Source: Planctomycetota bacterium
GTDB lineage: Bacteria; Planctomycetota; Phycisphaerae; Phycisphaerales; UBA1924
Length of the DNA stretch: 64,000 nucleotides
Assembly (NCBI GenBank): GCA_017303555.1
Contig: JAFLCN010000001.1
Location: forward strand, 186,001 to 250,000
Reading direction: 5' to 3'
The position numbers and the translations under genes are program-made. How positions within the stretch are numbered: position 1 is the first letter of the stretch; the number at the start of each line of letters is the position of its first letter. This document shows, one piece after another, positions 16,124 to 24,631 of this stretch. The notes under the pieces were generated by a model, which saw only the letters and a list, made by a program, of their open reading frames with translations, had not been told where the DNA came from and searched no databases.

Positions 16124-16600
16124 TTACAGATCGATCAGCATGTCGATGGTCGCGATGCGGAAACCGCAGGAAGAGAACAGCCTCCGCGCACCGGGGTTGT
16201 CGGCCGCGGTTTCCAGCCGGATCTGCTTCACGCCCATCGCCCTGAACTTCTCGACCGCGCGGATCGCAAGCGCCTTGCCAAGTCCTGCTCCCCGCACCGC
16301 CGGTTCGACCCAGACGTCGTGAATGAACCCGAAGCGCTCCAGCCGGTAGATCGGGATGCTGCTCTCGATTTCAGCAACCAGAAACGCCGCAACCCCTGAT
16401 TCGGCCTCGGCGACCAGCACAACGCTGTTCGGGTCCGCGATACGGCGCGGCAGCCACGATTCGTACATGGATGCGACGCCGGGCAGCATCGCGTAGCGCG
16501 ACGGATCGAGCTTCTCGTGCATCGAGCAGATCGCCCGGACCATCGGAAGAATGGCGGGAACATCCGCGTCCGTCGCGTCGCGCACCAGCGGGCCGCTCAT
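16124..16600 (-). CDS. GNAT family N-acetyltransferase
   Basis: 158 residues. Acetyl-CoA-binding motif A is clear: VWVEPAVRGAGLGKALAIRAVE (R-x2-G-x-G/A pyrophosphate loop VRGAGLGK), and motif B has IRLETAADNPGARRLFSSCGF. The N-terminal part, VRDATDADVPAILPMVRAI, is a usual GNAT start. Acceptor substrate unknown. Its start overlaps the stop of the upstream gene by 4 bases, so the two are translationally coupled. Confidence 0.85.
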   Translation of the reverse strand: MSGPLVRDATDADVPAILPMVRAICSMHEKLDPSRYAMLPGVASMYESWLPRRIADPNSVVLVAEAESGVAAFLVAEIESSIPIYRLERFGFIHDVWVEPAVRGAGLGKALAIRAVEKFRAMGVKQIRLETAADNPGARRLFSSCGFRIATIDMLIDL

Positions 16601-17073
16601 CCCACGGTCGCTTTCTCGAATCGGGCCGCGAGATACGCGCCGGGATCATGCTCGGGCATCGAGAGCATCGTGCGGATGAACGCGTTGCGTTCGAACCACA
16701 TGATGTCGAGGTCCCACACGCAGAACGACTCGCTCCCGTCGGTCGGCCGCCAGGGCGCTCCCGCCTCGCGGACGAGAATCCGCGTGATCAACTCGTTGTT
16801 GTTCTGCCACCAGCACAGCACGATGTAGTCGAGCGGGGTCGCGAGGTGCTCGATCAGGAATCCGAGCCCCGGTCGTCCGGGAGCGACCGCAGGCTCTGGC
16901 AGTTCCGACACAATCGGATCGAGCCCGGCCTCGTCGAACGTTGCCGGCGCATCGCACGCTCGCCCGAACACGCGATACGGCTTGAACTTCCACCCCTCGA
17001 CTTCGAACGCGGGCAAAGCACGCACCGGTCGGGGTGCGTAACGCGCTGCGATGCTTGCTGGCTGCTGGATCAC
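16597..17073 (-). CDS. Conserved-looking hypothetical protein, coupled to GNAT gene
   Basis: 158 residues, no signal peptide or membrane helix. The N-terminus is basic and Pro-rich (RYAPRPVRALPAF). The centre reads LDYIVLCWWQNNNELITRIL and the C-terminal part WDLDIMWFERNAFIRTMLSM. The many aromatic residues and defined core argue for a real protein, but I cannot name a family. Its stop overlaps the start of the acetyltransferase gene (4 bases), suggesting a shared task or at least coupled expression. Confidence 0.6.
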   Translation of the reverse strand: MIQQPASIAARYAPRPVRALPAFEVEGWKFKPYRVFGRACDAPATFDEAGLDPIVSELPEPAVAPGRPGLGFLIEHLATPLDYIVLCWWQNNNELITRILVREAGAPWRPTDGSESFCVWDLDIMWFERNAFIRTMLSMPEHDPGAYLAARFEKATVG

Positions 17074-17120
17074 GCCCCGATTTTACATTCAACCGGAAGT
17101 GCCCGCACCCCGTTGCACGC

Positions 17121-18134
17121 TCAGATCTTGCGCTCGCCCCATTCCTTCGGCTGCACGACCTGCTTGGCAAGCCCAACCGTGCGGAAAGCGCGGATCGTCC
17201 AATAGGTGAGGTCAAACTCCCACCACTTGTGCCCGTGTGCCGCGGCACGCTGATCGGCGTGATGGTTGTTGTGCCAGCCCTCGCCACCCGACAGAATCGC
17301 GACAACCCAGTTGTTCCGGCTGTCCTCGTCGGTCTCGTAATTGCGATAGCCGAACGTGTGCGTGAAGGAATTCACGCTCCATGTGATGTGCCAGACGGCG
17401 ACGGTGCGGAAGAGCACGCCCCAGAAGAGCCACGAGAGCGAGAGCTGCCAGGCGCCGGCGGTCGTGCCCGTCATCCAGAATCCCACGCCAAAGCCCATCG
17501 CCATGATGATGACCGCGTGCAGCGGGTAGAGCAGCAGCCAGGCCTTGTTGTCTTCCATCGACTTCAGCACCGGATCGCGGAGCAGATCGACGCAGTATTT
17601 GTCCACGCTCTCGCGCGTGTCCACTTCGGGGTTATTGACAAACAGCCAGAGAATGTGGCCCCAGAGGAAATTCACGAGGGGCGAATGCGGATCGGGCTGA
17701 TGGTCGGAATGCTGGTGATGCCGGCGGTGTGCCGCGACCCACGAGGCGGGCGTGCCTTCGAGGTTGCAGATCGCGATCATGGCGAGCACGCGCTCGAACC
17801 ACTTGGGCGTGATAAAACCCTTGTGCGTGAGCAGCCGGTGGTAGCAGACGTTGATGCCGATGATGCCGAAGATGTAGAAGCCGACGAGCATGACGGCCAC
17901 GCCGCTCCACGAAAAGAACATCGGGAGAACGACCGGGATCGAAGCGAGGTGGATCGCGGTGATCGCGATGATCACGTGCCAGCGCATCGTGTACGGCTTG
18001 ACGCCTTCGGGTACTTCAAGCTTGCGCGAGACCGACGCGGGACCGCCGGTTTCCGGATCCATCGGGATTTCAACGCCGGAAGCGGCAGGGGGTTGGACCA
18101 GGGGCGAGACGGGCCGGGTTGCGGTGGTCGTCAT
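17121..18134 (-). CDS. Acyl-CoA/fatty-acid delta-9-type desaturase
   Basis: Membrane di-iron desaturase that introduces a double bond into acyl chains. 337 residues from the ATG at 18134 (MTTTATRPVSPL). The three His boxes of the family are all present: HRLLTH, HRRHH and HNNHH, set between hydrophobic segments such as IIAITAIHLASIPVV and LVGFYIFGIIGINV. The open frame has an upstream extension of 33 codons that is unlikely to be coding. It ends with a basic tail. A role in membrane-lipid fluidity is known for this family. Confidence 0.92.
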   Translation of the reverse strand: MTTTATRPVSPLVQPPAASGVEIPMDPETGGPASVSRKLEVPEGVKPYTMRWHVIIAITAIHLASIPVVLPMFFSWSGVAVMLVGFYIFGIIGINVCYHRLLTHKGFITPKWFERVLAMIAICNLEGTPASWVAAHRRHHQHSDHQPDPHSPLVNFLWGHILWLFVNNPEVDTRESVDKYCVDLLRDPVLKSMEDNKAWLLLYPLHAVIIMAMGFGVGFWMTGTTAGAWQLSLSWLFWGVLFRTVAVWHITWSVNSFTHTFGYRNYETDEDSRNNWVVAILSGGEGWHNNHHADQRAAAHGHKWWEFDLTYWTIRAFRTVGLAKQVVQPKEWGERKI

Positions 18135-18274
18135 GTGGCTCTTCGCAAGTAAATGGTGCCAGAATCGGGAGCGGCGGTGTTCGGCCGTTCCGTCGAACAA
18201 CGGTAGACGCGTTGCCCCGACTTCGTCACGCAAATCCGTCCGGATTCGAGGGTTGAGCCGCGGTCTCGATTCTG

Positions 18275-19810
18275 TTATTCAAATCGAATTCCCTGCGCCA
18301 ATTCGAGCTTTCCAGAGAAATTCACGGTGCAGGTCTGGCGACGCATGTAGGCCTTCCATGAATCGGAACCGGACTCACGTCCTCCCCCGGTTTCCTTCTC
18401 GCCTCCGAACGCGCCGCCGATCTCCGCGCCGCTCGTTCCCATGTTGACATAAGCGAGCCCGCAATCAGAGCCCGTGCCCGCGGGCGAGAGGAACCGCTCC
18501 GCAAGGCTCGCGCTCCGAGTAAAGATCGCCGAGGAAAGACCCTGCGCAACCGAGTTCTGCATGGTGATCGCCTCCTGGGGATCGCGGTACGTGAACACGT
18601 AAAGGATCGGCGCGAAGGTCTCTTCGGAGGCGATCGGAAGAGAGTTGTTCGCGGGTGCGCGGATGATGGTTGGCTGGACAAAGTGGCCCGCAAGACCGGC
18701 GGGCATCTGCTTCTCGCCACCCACGAGAACCGTTCCGCCCTGCCGCTTCGCCGCGGCGACCGCAGCAGTGAACCCTTCGACCGCCCGGGCATTCACCAAG
18801 GGGCCGACCAGCGTGCCCTCCTGCGCCGGGTCGCCGATGCGGACCGAGGAATACGCCTTCACGAGCTTGCTCACCAGCGCATCGGCGACCTTCTCGTGCA
18901 CGATCAAGCGCCGTGTCGTCGTGCAGCGCTGGCCGCACGTCCCGACGGCGGCAAACACAATCGCCCGGGCCGCGAGATCGAGGTCCGCATCCTCGTGCAC
19001 GATCGCGGCGTTGTTCCCGCCGAGTTCGAGCAGGCTCCGCCCCAGCCGCGACGCGACCACTTCGCCCACGCGCTTCCCCATGCGGCACGAGCCGGTCGCG
19101 CTGATCAGGGGCAAGCGCTTGTCCGCGATCAGCCTCTCCCCCACTACATCATCGCGCCCGATGACCAGCGTGAAAAGATCCTCGTGCCCGAGCGACGATG
19201 CAACCCGCTGCGCGATCGTGTTGGTTGCGATCGCCGTGAGCGGCGCGAGCAGGCTTGGCTTCCACACGACCGTGTCGCCGCAGACCGCCGCGAGCATCGC
19301 GTTCCACGCCCACACCGCATTCGGGAAGTTGAACGCGGAGATCACGCCGATCGGCCCGAGCGGCAGCCACTGCTCGCGCATCGCGTGGCCGGGACGCTCG
19401 CTCGGCATCGTCAGGCCGTAGAGCTGCCTCGACAGTCCGACCGCGAAATCCGCGATGTCGATCGTCTCCTGCACCTCACCCTCGGACTCCGAAACAATCT
19501 TGCCCACTTCCGCCGTGATGATCGCGCCGAGCGCCTGCTTGTGCTTACGGAACTCCTCGCCGATCGCCCGAACCACCTGGCCCCGCACCGGGGCCGGCAC
19601 CTCGCGCCATCGCCTGAATGCTCGCTCGCTGCGCTCGATCGCCCGGTCGTACGCGTCCGCATCATCGAGGCGGACGGCGGCGATCGGTTTGCCCGTGGTC
19701 GGGCTGCCGACCACCGCGAGCGCTGGGTCCGCCCCGACCTGTTGCCCGGGGTCGAGCACAACACGGGAATGCCCCGAAAGATCCAGATCCGCAAGCGCCT
19801 GTGACAGCAT
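18275..19810 (-). CDS. ALDH7-family aldehyde dehydrogenase
   Basis: NAD-dependent oxidation of an aldehyde to an acid; the ALDH7 group includes L-aminoadipate-semialdehyde dehydrogenase of lysine breakdown. 511 residues from MLSQALADL; a start 19 codons earlier is possible. Motifs: GVISAFNFPNAVW, LLELGGNNAAIV (general-base Glu), GTCGQRCTTTRRL with the catalytic Cys, and a C-terminal GGAFGGEKETGGGRESGSD, which is characteristic of ALDH7/antiquitin. The lysine-pathway role is an inference from that subfamily; no other lysine-degradation gene is in the window. Confidence 0.88.
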   Translation of the reverse strand: MLSQALADLDLSGHSRVVLDPGQQVGADPALAVVGSPTTGKPIAAVRLDDADAYDRAIERSERAFRRWREVPAPVRGQVVRAIGEEFRKHKQALGAIITAEVGKIVSESEGEVQETIDIADFAVGLSRQLYGLTMPSERPGHAMREQWLPLGPIGVISAFNFPNAVWAWNAMLAAVCGDTVVWKPSLLAPLTAIATNTIAQRVASSLGHEDLFTLVIGRDDVVGERLIADKRLPLISATGSCRMGKRVGEVVASRLGRSLLELGGNNAAIVHEDADLDLAARAIVFAAVGTCGQRCTTTRRLIVHEKVADALVSKLVKAYSSVRIGDPAQEGTLVGPLVNARAVEGFTAAVAAAKRQGGTVLVGGEKQMPAGLAGHFVQPTIIRAPANNSLPIASEETFAPILYVFTYRDPQEAITMQNSVAQGLSSAIFTRSASLAERFLSPAGTGSDCGLAYVNMGTSGAEIGGAFGGEKETGGGRESGSDSWKAYMRRQTCTVNFSGKLELAQGIRFE

Positions 19811-19971
19811 GCACCGAGTGTACGGACAGCAGCCAAACAGCCGCTTTCCCAGATTCACATCCGCCATCGCAGACCGATGCGCCGGATCGGATTCCTCCGG
19901 TTTTCGCCGAACGGACGTTCCGGAAGCACCGATATCCGCATCGGGAGTGCCCGGGCGGACTTGCAGCGGAA

Positions 19972-20343
19972 ATGAAGCGTCAGCGAATCCAACTCGTGAC
20001 CGCCGGCCTCGCGACGCTGCTGCTCGCGGGGTGCGACCGCGGGCCGAACATCGGCGTCGGCGTCGTCAACAAGACGGGAATGATGATCACCAACTGCATC
20101 GTGCAGTTCGATCAGGCGGCGCTGAACACGGGCGTCGTCCTGACCAACGGCCGGCGCGAGTTCTCGTACTTCGACAAGCCGATCTCGGAAACCGCGCTCC
20201 TCGAGGTCATCTTCCCCGATGGCGCCAAGCGCAGCCTGCGGGCGCACGTCTCGAACAAGTTCGATCCGGCCCGTCCGGGCACGCTGCTTTTCGAGATCGG
20301 CCCGGATGATGTGCGTGTCGTCTTCGAGCGGGCGAAGAAGTAG
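19972..20343 (+). CDS. Small lipoprotein, unknown function
   Basis: 123 residues. MKRQRIQLVTAGLATLLLAGC gives a clear lipoprotein signal with lipobox LAGC. The mature part (about 105 residues) begins RGPNIGVGVVNKTGMMITNC and has a beta-rich pattern with FSYFDKPISETALLEVIF. Family not recognised. The ATG at 19972 is chosen because it places the lipobox at residues 18-21; the frame upstream runs into the aldehyde dehydrogenase promoter. Converges with the serine hydrolase gene 4 bases after its stop. Confidence 0.72.
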   Translation: MKRQRIQLVTAGLATLLLAGCDRGPNIGVGVVNKTGMMITNCIVQFDQAALNTGVVLTNGRREFSYFDKPISETALLEVIFPDGAKRSLRAHVSNKFDPARPGTLLFEIGPDDVRVVFERAKK

Positions 20344-20347
20344 CGGC

Positions 20348-21730
20348 CTACTTCGGTTCCTTCGCGAGCAGGTCGGTCATCCCCCGCGCCAAGGCAACCA
20401 TGGCGTTCGGATCGACCGAGGCTTTCGTGTCGTTCCATCCAAACGACACCGCGAAGAGCGCCCCGTCATTGCGCTCCAGCAACCATGTCAGGTTCATCAC
20501 GCCGGGCTCCGATCCGCCCTTGTACGCCACGCCCGGCCACACCTTCTTGTCGAACGGGATGCCGCCGTTGATGCGAAGCACCCGCTTGAGTTCCTCCATC
20601 CCCGGCTTGATCTCGAACCCGTGCAGCTTGACCATCGCGTTGCACAGGTCGGTGGCCGATGAAAACCACTCCACTTTCTCGATCTCGATCGGAACAGTCC
20701 ACTTTGCGGCGAAGTCCAGATCCGGAACCGATTTGGAAACTTCGCCGCCCGGAGCGAGCAGCGCCCTGCGTCCCTCCGTATCCGCGCTCGCGTAACGCGA
20801 TGCGAGCGTCTTGTCGGGCGAGAGCTTGATCCGGAACATCTCCATCGTCTTTATGAACGGCGTGCCGCGGGCGGCGCAGGAATTGAACCCGTCGCTGTAC
20901 TTTTCGACGTTCTCTCTCCCCGCCCGTTCGATGAGATGATCGGTCGCGGTGTTGTCGCTGATCGAGATCATCTTGGCGGCGTACTCGCTCAGCGGGAACT
21001 CCTTCCCGACCGGCTCATCCTGCAGAACCCCTCCCGGCAAGCTGATGCACGACTCCGAGATTTTGATCGGCTCATCCCACTTCGCCGCCCCGGCCAGGAT
21101 CTGCTCGCTGATCGTGCCGAGCACATAAAGCTTGAAAGTCGAGCCCGTCGCCAGGCAGAGTTCCGGGCGCAGCAGATGCACCGGCCGGAGCCTGAAGCCG
21201 GCCTCCGAATCGCCCGTCACGGCATACGCAGCGAAATTCGTCTGTCCCGGCAGCGCCGCCAGCTTCTCGTCGAACTGTTTCCACGACTCCACCCGGACTT
21301 TGGGCGCCAGCGCCGGCCGGAGCAGGAGCCCCTCGAGCTTTCCGTCCTTCTCAACGCCGATCAGCACTTCGAGCAACGCGTCGCCGCCCTGCACCACGGC
21401 CGCAAGCTTCGAGTCCGTCGCGTCGGGCTTGATCTGGACCAGTTTCGCGCCGTCCTTGAACACCGTCGCTTTCGCCGACGCCAGGATGGCACCAATCTTC
21501 TCCGCCGGAACCTGCTTCAAAAAGCCCTCGGTGAATCGCTCGGCCGGCTCCCCGAACGGCGTCTTGCCGTTCAAGTAATCGAGCAGCCACACGAGCTGCT
21601 TGCCGGCCGGCGTGGCGGGCGGCACAAGTTCGGCCGCAGCACTTCCCGGCGCGATCGGCTGGCGCGCGAAAACCACCAGCGACGAAAATGCGAGAGCCGC
21701 GCCAGCAACGATCGCCACAAGGCTTTTCAT
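20348..21730 (-). CDS. Exported serine hydrolase with class A beta-lactamase-like fold
   Basis: 460 residues with a signal peptide (MKSLVAIVAGAALAFSSLVV). A domain of about 180 residues precedes the catalytic part. The catalytic part has the S-x-x-K motif in TGSTFKLYV, an S-D-N motif in ISISDNTATDH, and YKGGSEPG at the place of the KTG motif. The whole arrangement resembles LpqF-like/class A penicillin-recognising proteins, which may act on peptidoglycan rather than on drugs. A ribosome site GGAGGGA lies 6 bases before the ATG at 21730. Not evidence of drug resistance by itself. Confidence 0.78.
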   Translation of the reverse strand: MKSLVAIVAGAALAFSSLVVFARQPIAPGSAAAELVPPATPAGKQLVWLLDYLNGKTPFGEPAERFTEGFLKQVPAEKIGAILASAKATVFKDGAKLVQIKPDATDSKLAAVVQGGDALLEVLIGVEKDGKLEGLLLRPALAPKVRVESWKQFDEKLAALPGQTNFAAYAVTGDSEAGFRLRPVHLLRPELCLATGSTFKLYVLGTISEQILAGAAKWDEPIKISESCISLPGGVLQDEPVGKEFPLSEYAAKMISISDNTATDHLIERAGRENVEKYSDGFNSCAARGTPFIKTMEMFRIKLSPDKTLASRYASADTEGRRALLAPGGEVSKSVPDLDFAAKWTVPIEIEKVEWFSSATDLCNAMVKLHGFEIKPGMEELKRVLRINGGIPFDKKVWPGVAYKGGSEPGVMNLTWLLERNDGALFAVSFGWNDTKASVDPNAMVALARGMTDLLAKEPK

Positions 21731-21809
21731 GTTGATCCCTCCGGTCAGCAAGCGACAAACACGCCCTCCGAGTGGGCAAACCTTCGCTCAGCATACCGAT
21801 CGGGAGCAC

Positions 21810-22538
21810 TCAGGCCGTCACTTTGCGGGCCATCTTCTCGATGCCCGTCGGCGTCTCGACGAGCAGTTCCTGACATTCGGTCAGGAAGAGACCGTGATCC
21901 GCGACGCCGGCGATCTGGTCCAGCTCCGCCGCGAGCTCGTCGAGATCGTGATTCTCGATCGAAACATCGATCAGCAGATGGCCGTTGTCGGTGAGGAAGA
22001 ACTGGCCGTCGAGCGTGCGCCGGATGACGCCGTTGAGGCCGAGATCACGCAAACGCGTCCGAACCGAGGCGAGGCCGAAGGCCATAACCGCGATGGGGAG
22101 GGTGCAGGACTGGCCGAGGCGATCGACCAGCTTGTTCTGCCCGACCATATAAATGGAGCGGGTGGAAGCGTGCGCCACGATTCGTTCACGAACGATCGCG
22201 CCGCCCTTTCCCTTGAGCATCCGCAGTTGCGGATCGACTTCGTCGGCGCCGTCGAAGATGAAATCAACCTTCTCCACCATCGCGAAATCGATGATCGGGA
22301 GCTGATAGCTCCGGGCCACCGTTTCCGAGGCGTGGCTGGTCGGCACGCATTGGATCGCGAGCTTCTCGGCCTTGACGCGCTCGGCCAGGGCGACGATGCC
22401 CCGGGCGGCGGTCATCCCCGTGCCGAGGCCGACGATCATCCCGGACTGAATTTCAGCCACCGCCGCGCGTGCGAGTGCGTCCACTGGGAGCATCTCCATG
22501 CCCGTATCAACTTCAGCCGACTGAGCCGTGAAACACAT
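21810..22538 (-). CDS. rpiA: Ribose-5-phosphate isomerase A
   Basis: Interconverts ribose 5-phosphate and ribulose 5-phosphate in the pentose-phosphate pathway. 242 residues, usual length about 220-235. Motifs: GLGTGMTAARGI (usually GLGTGSTA), DFIFDGADEVDP and LKGKGGAIVRERIVA, with the catalytic Asp pair and Glu in place. The N-terminus is uncertain: ATGs at 22538, 22499 and 22493 are all in frame and none has a strong ribosome site; the longest is given. The Ser-to-Met change in the phosphate loop is unusual. Confidence 0.92.
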   Translation of the reverse strand: MCFTAQSAEVDTGMEMLPVDALARAAVAEIQSGMIVGLGTGMTAARGIVALAERVKAEKLAIQCVPTSHASETVARSYQLPIIDFAMVEKVDFIFDGADEVDPQLRMLKGKGGAIVRERIVAHASTRSIYMVGQNKLVDRLGQSCTLPIAVMAFGLASVRTRLRDLGLNGVIRRTLDGQFFLTDNGHLLIDVSIENHDLDELAAELDQIAGVADHGLFLTECQELLVETPTGIEKMARKVTA

Positions 22539-22671
22539 GACAAAGACTGTAGGCGAGAGAACGAAGATGTGAAGCGTGAAGCTTCTTCATCTTGCGCTTG
22601 CAATCACTAGGTTGCGCGGGGCATATGGTTCCATAGTCCGGTCGCCGCACGCGCGCCGCGCGATCAATCGA

Positions 22672-23844
22672 TCACGCTCGCTCCGGTTCCGGAAGCCCGC
22701 GAAGAAACGCGGCGAGCCTCTCGCCTGTCGGGCTCTGTGCGTCTCGAACGTACACGCCGCTCGTCGCGCACCCGGTGGCAAGGCAACAACCGAGATTCAT
22801 GCCAAGCAGTTGGCCGAGGGCGAACCCCGCGTTGAAATGGTCGCCCGCCCCGGTCGAAAGCTTCGGATTCTCAACGAACGGCCCGTCGAACCACGCGACG
22901 CTCCCGCCCGCGCTCGCTGCGCCGGCGCCCTCGCGCGGGTGGATCACGACACAATCGACGCCGGTTCGCTCGCGAATCGCCCGGGCTCCTTCACCCACGC
23001 TCCGCGCCAGTTCCGGACCGGAATCCACCCGCAGCACATCGAGCCCGAGCACCGAGGCAACACGCTGCGCTTCCGAGAGATTCAAGCCGAGGGTGACCGG
23101 GACGGCGCGATCCAAATCCGCAATTCTGCCTACGGCGTCCCGCACGTCCGCGTCTGCACGGCGCGTCGGATCCGCAAGATCGAGGAAGACCCTGCGGGAC
23201 TCGGCACGCCGATCCGCGAAGACCTCGGTGCGAAGACCTTCCCAGATCGACTCCACACCCGGCATCATCACCCAGTTCACGATCCCGATGAGCGCGCTCT
23301 CGCGGAACGCCGCGATCAACTTCTCGCGTCCGAGGTCGGAGCCCAGCGATCGCCAGTCGATCGCCTGCACGTTCTTCGGCCGGCCCAGCATGATCTTGCC
23401 GTCATCAAACTCGAGCGCATCCGTGTGCGCCGGGGGCGCAACCGGAAAAACCCGTGCGCACGCTCCCGCAAACCCGTCGTAGATCGGGTGCAACTCGCGC
23501 GGGTTCGCCTCGGTGCCCACGGCCCCGATGTACGTGACTTTCGCCCCAACCCGCCCGAGCGCTCCGGCCATCAGCGGGCCGTTACCCCCGAACCGATCTT
23601 CCTTCACCACAAGCTCGATGTTCGCGCTCTTCCCCGCCGCCGCCGCGACGCGCGCAGAAAACTGCTCAATCGTCCTGAACGGCGTGTACCCGTCCGGCGC
23701 CTGCGTCAGGCGCTTATCCACGGCGTGGATGATCGAATCCACAAAGCCATCGAAGCCCACAACAACCGGAAGCGAGCCAAGCAACGGAGCCGATCGCTCC
23801 AGCGCTTCCGCGGCGGCAACGGCGATCTCATTCCGTTCGGGCAT
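22672..23844 (-). CDS. PfkB-family carbohydrate/nucleoside kinase
   Basis: ATP-dependent kinase, 390 residues. The C-terminal PfkB signature is clear: LSTGAGDHFNAGFALGQLL (catalytic Asp), and the N-terminal part has VVVGFDGFVDSIIHAV and RFGGNGPLMAGALGRVGAKV typical of ribokinase-type folds. The start is the ATG at 23844, MPERNEIAV; the upstream open frame of 70 codons overlaps the divergent rdgB gene. The kinase starts 62 bases from the rdgB start on the other strand. Sugar specificity is not inferable. Confidence 0.85.
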   Translation of the reverse strand: MPERNEIAVAAAEALERSAPLLGSLPVVVGFDGFVDSIIHAVDKRLTQAPDGYTPFRTIEQFSARVAAAAGKSANIELVVKEDRFGGNGPLMAGALGRVGAKVTYIGAVGTEANPRELHPIYDGFAGACARVFPVAPPAHTDALEFDDGKIMLGRPKNVQAIDWRSLGSDLGREKLIAAFRESALIGIVNWVMMPGVESIWEGLRTEVFADRRAESRRVFLDLADPTRRADADVRDAVGRIADLDRAVPVTLGLNLSEAQRVASVLGLDVLRVDSGPELARSVGEGARAIRERTGVDCVVIHPREGAGAASAGGSVAWFDGPFVENPKLSTGAGDHFNAGFALGQLLGMNLGCCLATGCATSGVYVRDAQSPTGERLAAFLRGLPEPERA

Positions 23845-23906
23845 GCCGCGAAAGTAGGCTCCTTCCGCCCGCGCGTGCGTCCGACCGCCCGTGCCAAGAA
23901 TCCGCG

Positions 23907-24548
23907 ATGATCGAGATCGTGCTCGCGACCGCAAACCCGCACAAAGTGGACGAGATGCGGGCGATATTCTCCATTCTGACGCCGCGCGCAACGCTGGTGG
24001 GGTTGAGCGACTGCGCAGGAAGCCCGTTCCCCGAGCCGGTCGAGACAGGATCAACCTTCGAGCAAAACTCCGCGATCAAGGCCCGGGCATACGCGATCGC
24101 AACGAACCGGCTCTGCCTCGCCGACGATTCGGGCCTTGAGATCGATGCGCTCGGCGGCCGCCCCGGCGTCATCAGCAGCCACTATTGCACCGATGGACGC
24201 GAAGCCGGGATGACACGCCCCGAGCGGGATGCGGCCAATAACACGCGGGTTCTCCGCGAACTGGAAGGTGTTGCCCCGGAACGTCGCACCGCCCGATTTG
24301 TCTGCGTTCTGACGCTGAGCAGCGCCCAGGGCTCAACGCTCGCCCAAGTCCGAGGCAACTTCGAGGGCCGCATCGGCCTTCCGCCCGAGGTGCCCCGCGG
24401 CCAAGACGGCTTTGGATACGACCCGCTCTTCCTCGCGGCCCCTTCGTTCACGCGAACCAGCGCCGAACTCTCCGCCGATGAGAAAAACCGGATCAGCCAT
24501 CGCAGAAGTGCCGCGGAACAAATGGCCGCGATCGTGCGGAAGATGTAA
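23907..24548 (+). CDS. rdgB: XTP/dITP diphosphatase (RdgB/HAM1 family)
   Basis: Removes non-canonical purine triphosphates (ITP, dITP, XTP) from the pool. 213 residues. Motifs: LATANPHKVDEM (substrate loop), LADDSGLEIDALGGRPGV, RTARFVCVLTL, QDGFGYDPLF and the terminal ISHRRSAAEQM. All signature residues are in place; the protein is slightly longer than the usual ~197 because of loop insertions near EGVAPERRT. Divergent from the PfkB kinase gene. Confidence 0.95.
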   Translation: MIEIVLATANPHKVDEMRAIFSILTPRATLVGLSDCAGSPFPEPVETGSTFEQNSAIKARAYAIATNRLCLADDSGLEIDALGGRPGVISSHYCTDGREAGMTRPERDAANNTRVLRELEGVAPERRTARFVCVLTLSSAQGSTLAQVRGNFEGRIGLPPEVPRGQDGFGYDPLFLAAPSFTRTSAELSADEKNRISHRRSAAEQMAAIVRKM

Positions 24549-24556
24549 CATATCTG

Positions 24557-24570
24557 TGCCTGTTCAGGCA
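24557..24570. other. Short near-palindrome after rdgB
   Basis: TGCCTGTTCAGGCA has two 6-base arms around a TT centre, 9 bases after the rdgB stop. The loop is too short for a terminator; a protein-binding site is possible but unsupported. The surrounding gap to 24631 holds nothing else that I see. Confidence 0.3.
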
Positions 24571-24631
24571 GGATCGGTTTTCTGGATTTCGAGACGTCTG
24601 CTGAAAGCAGCATCGGTGCCGGGAGTTTCTC

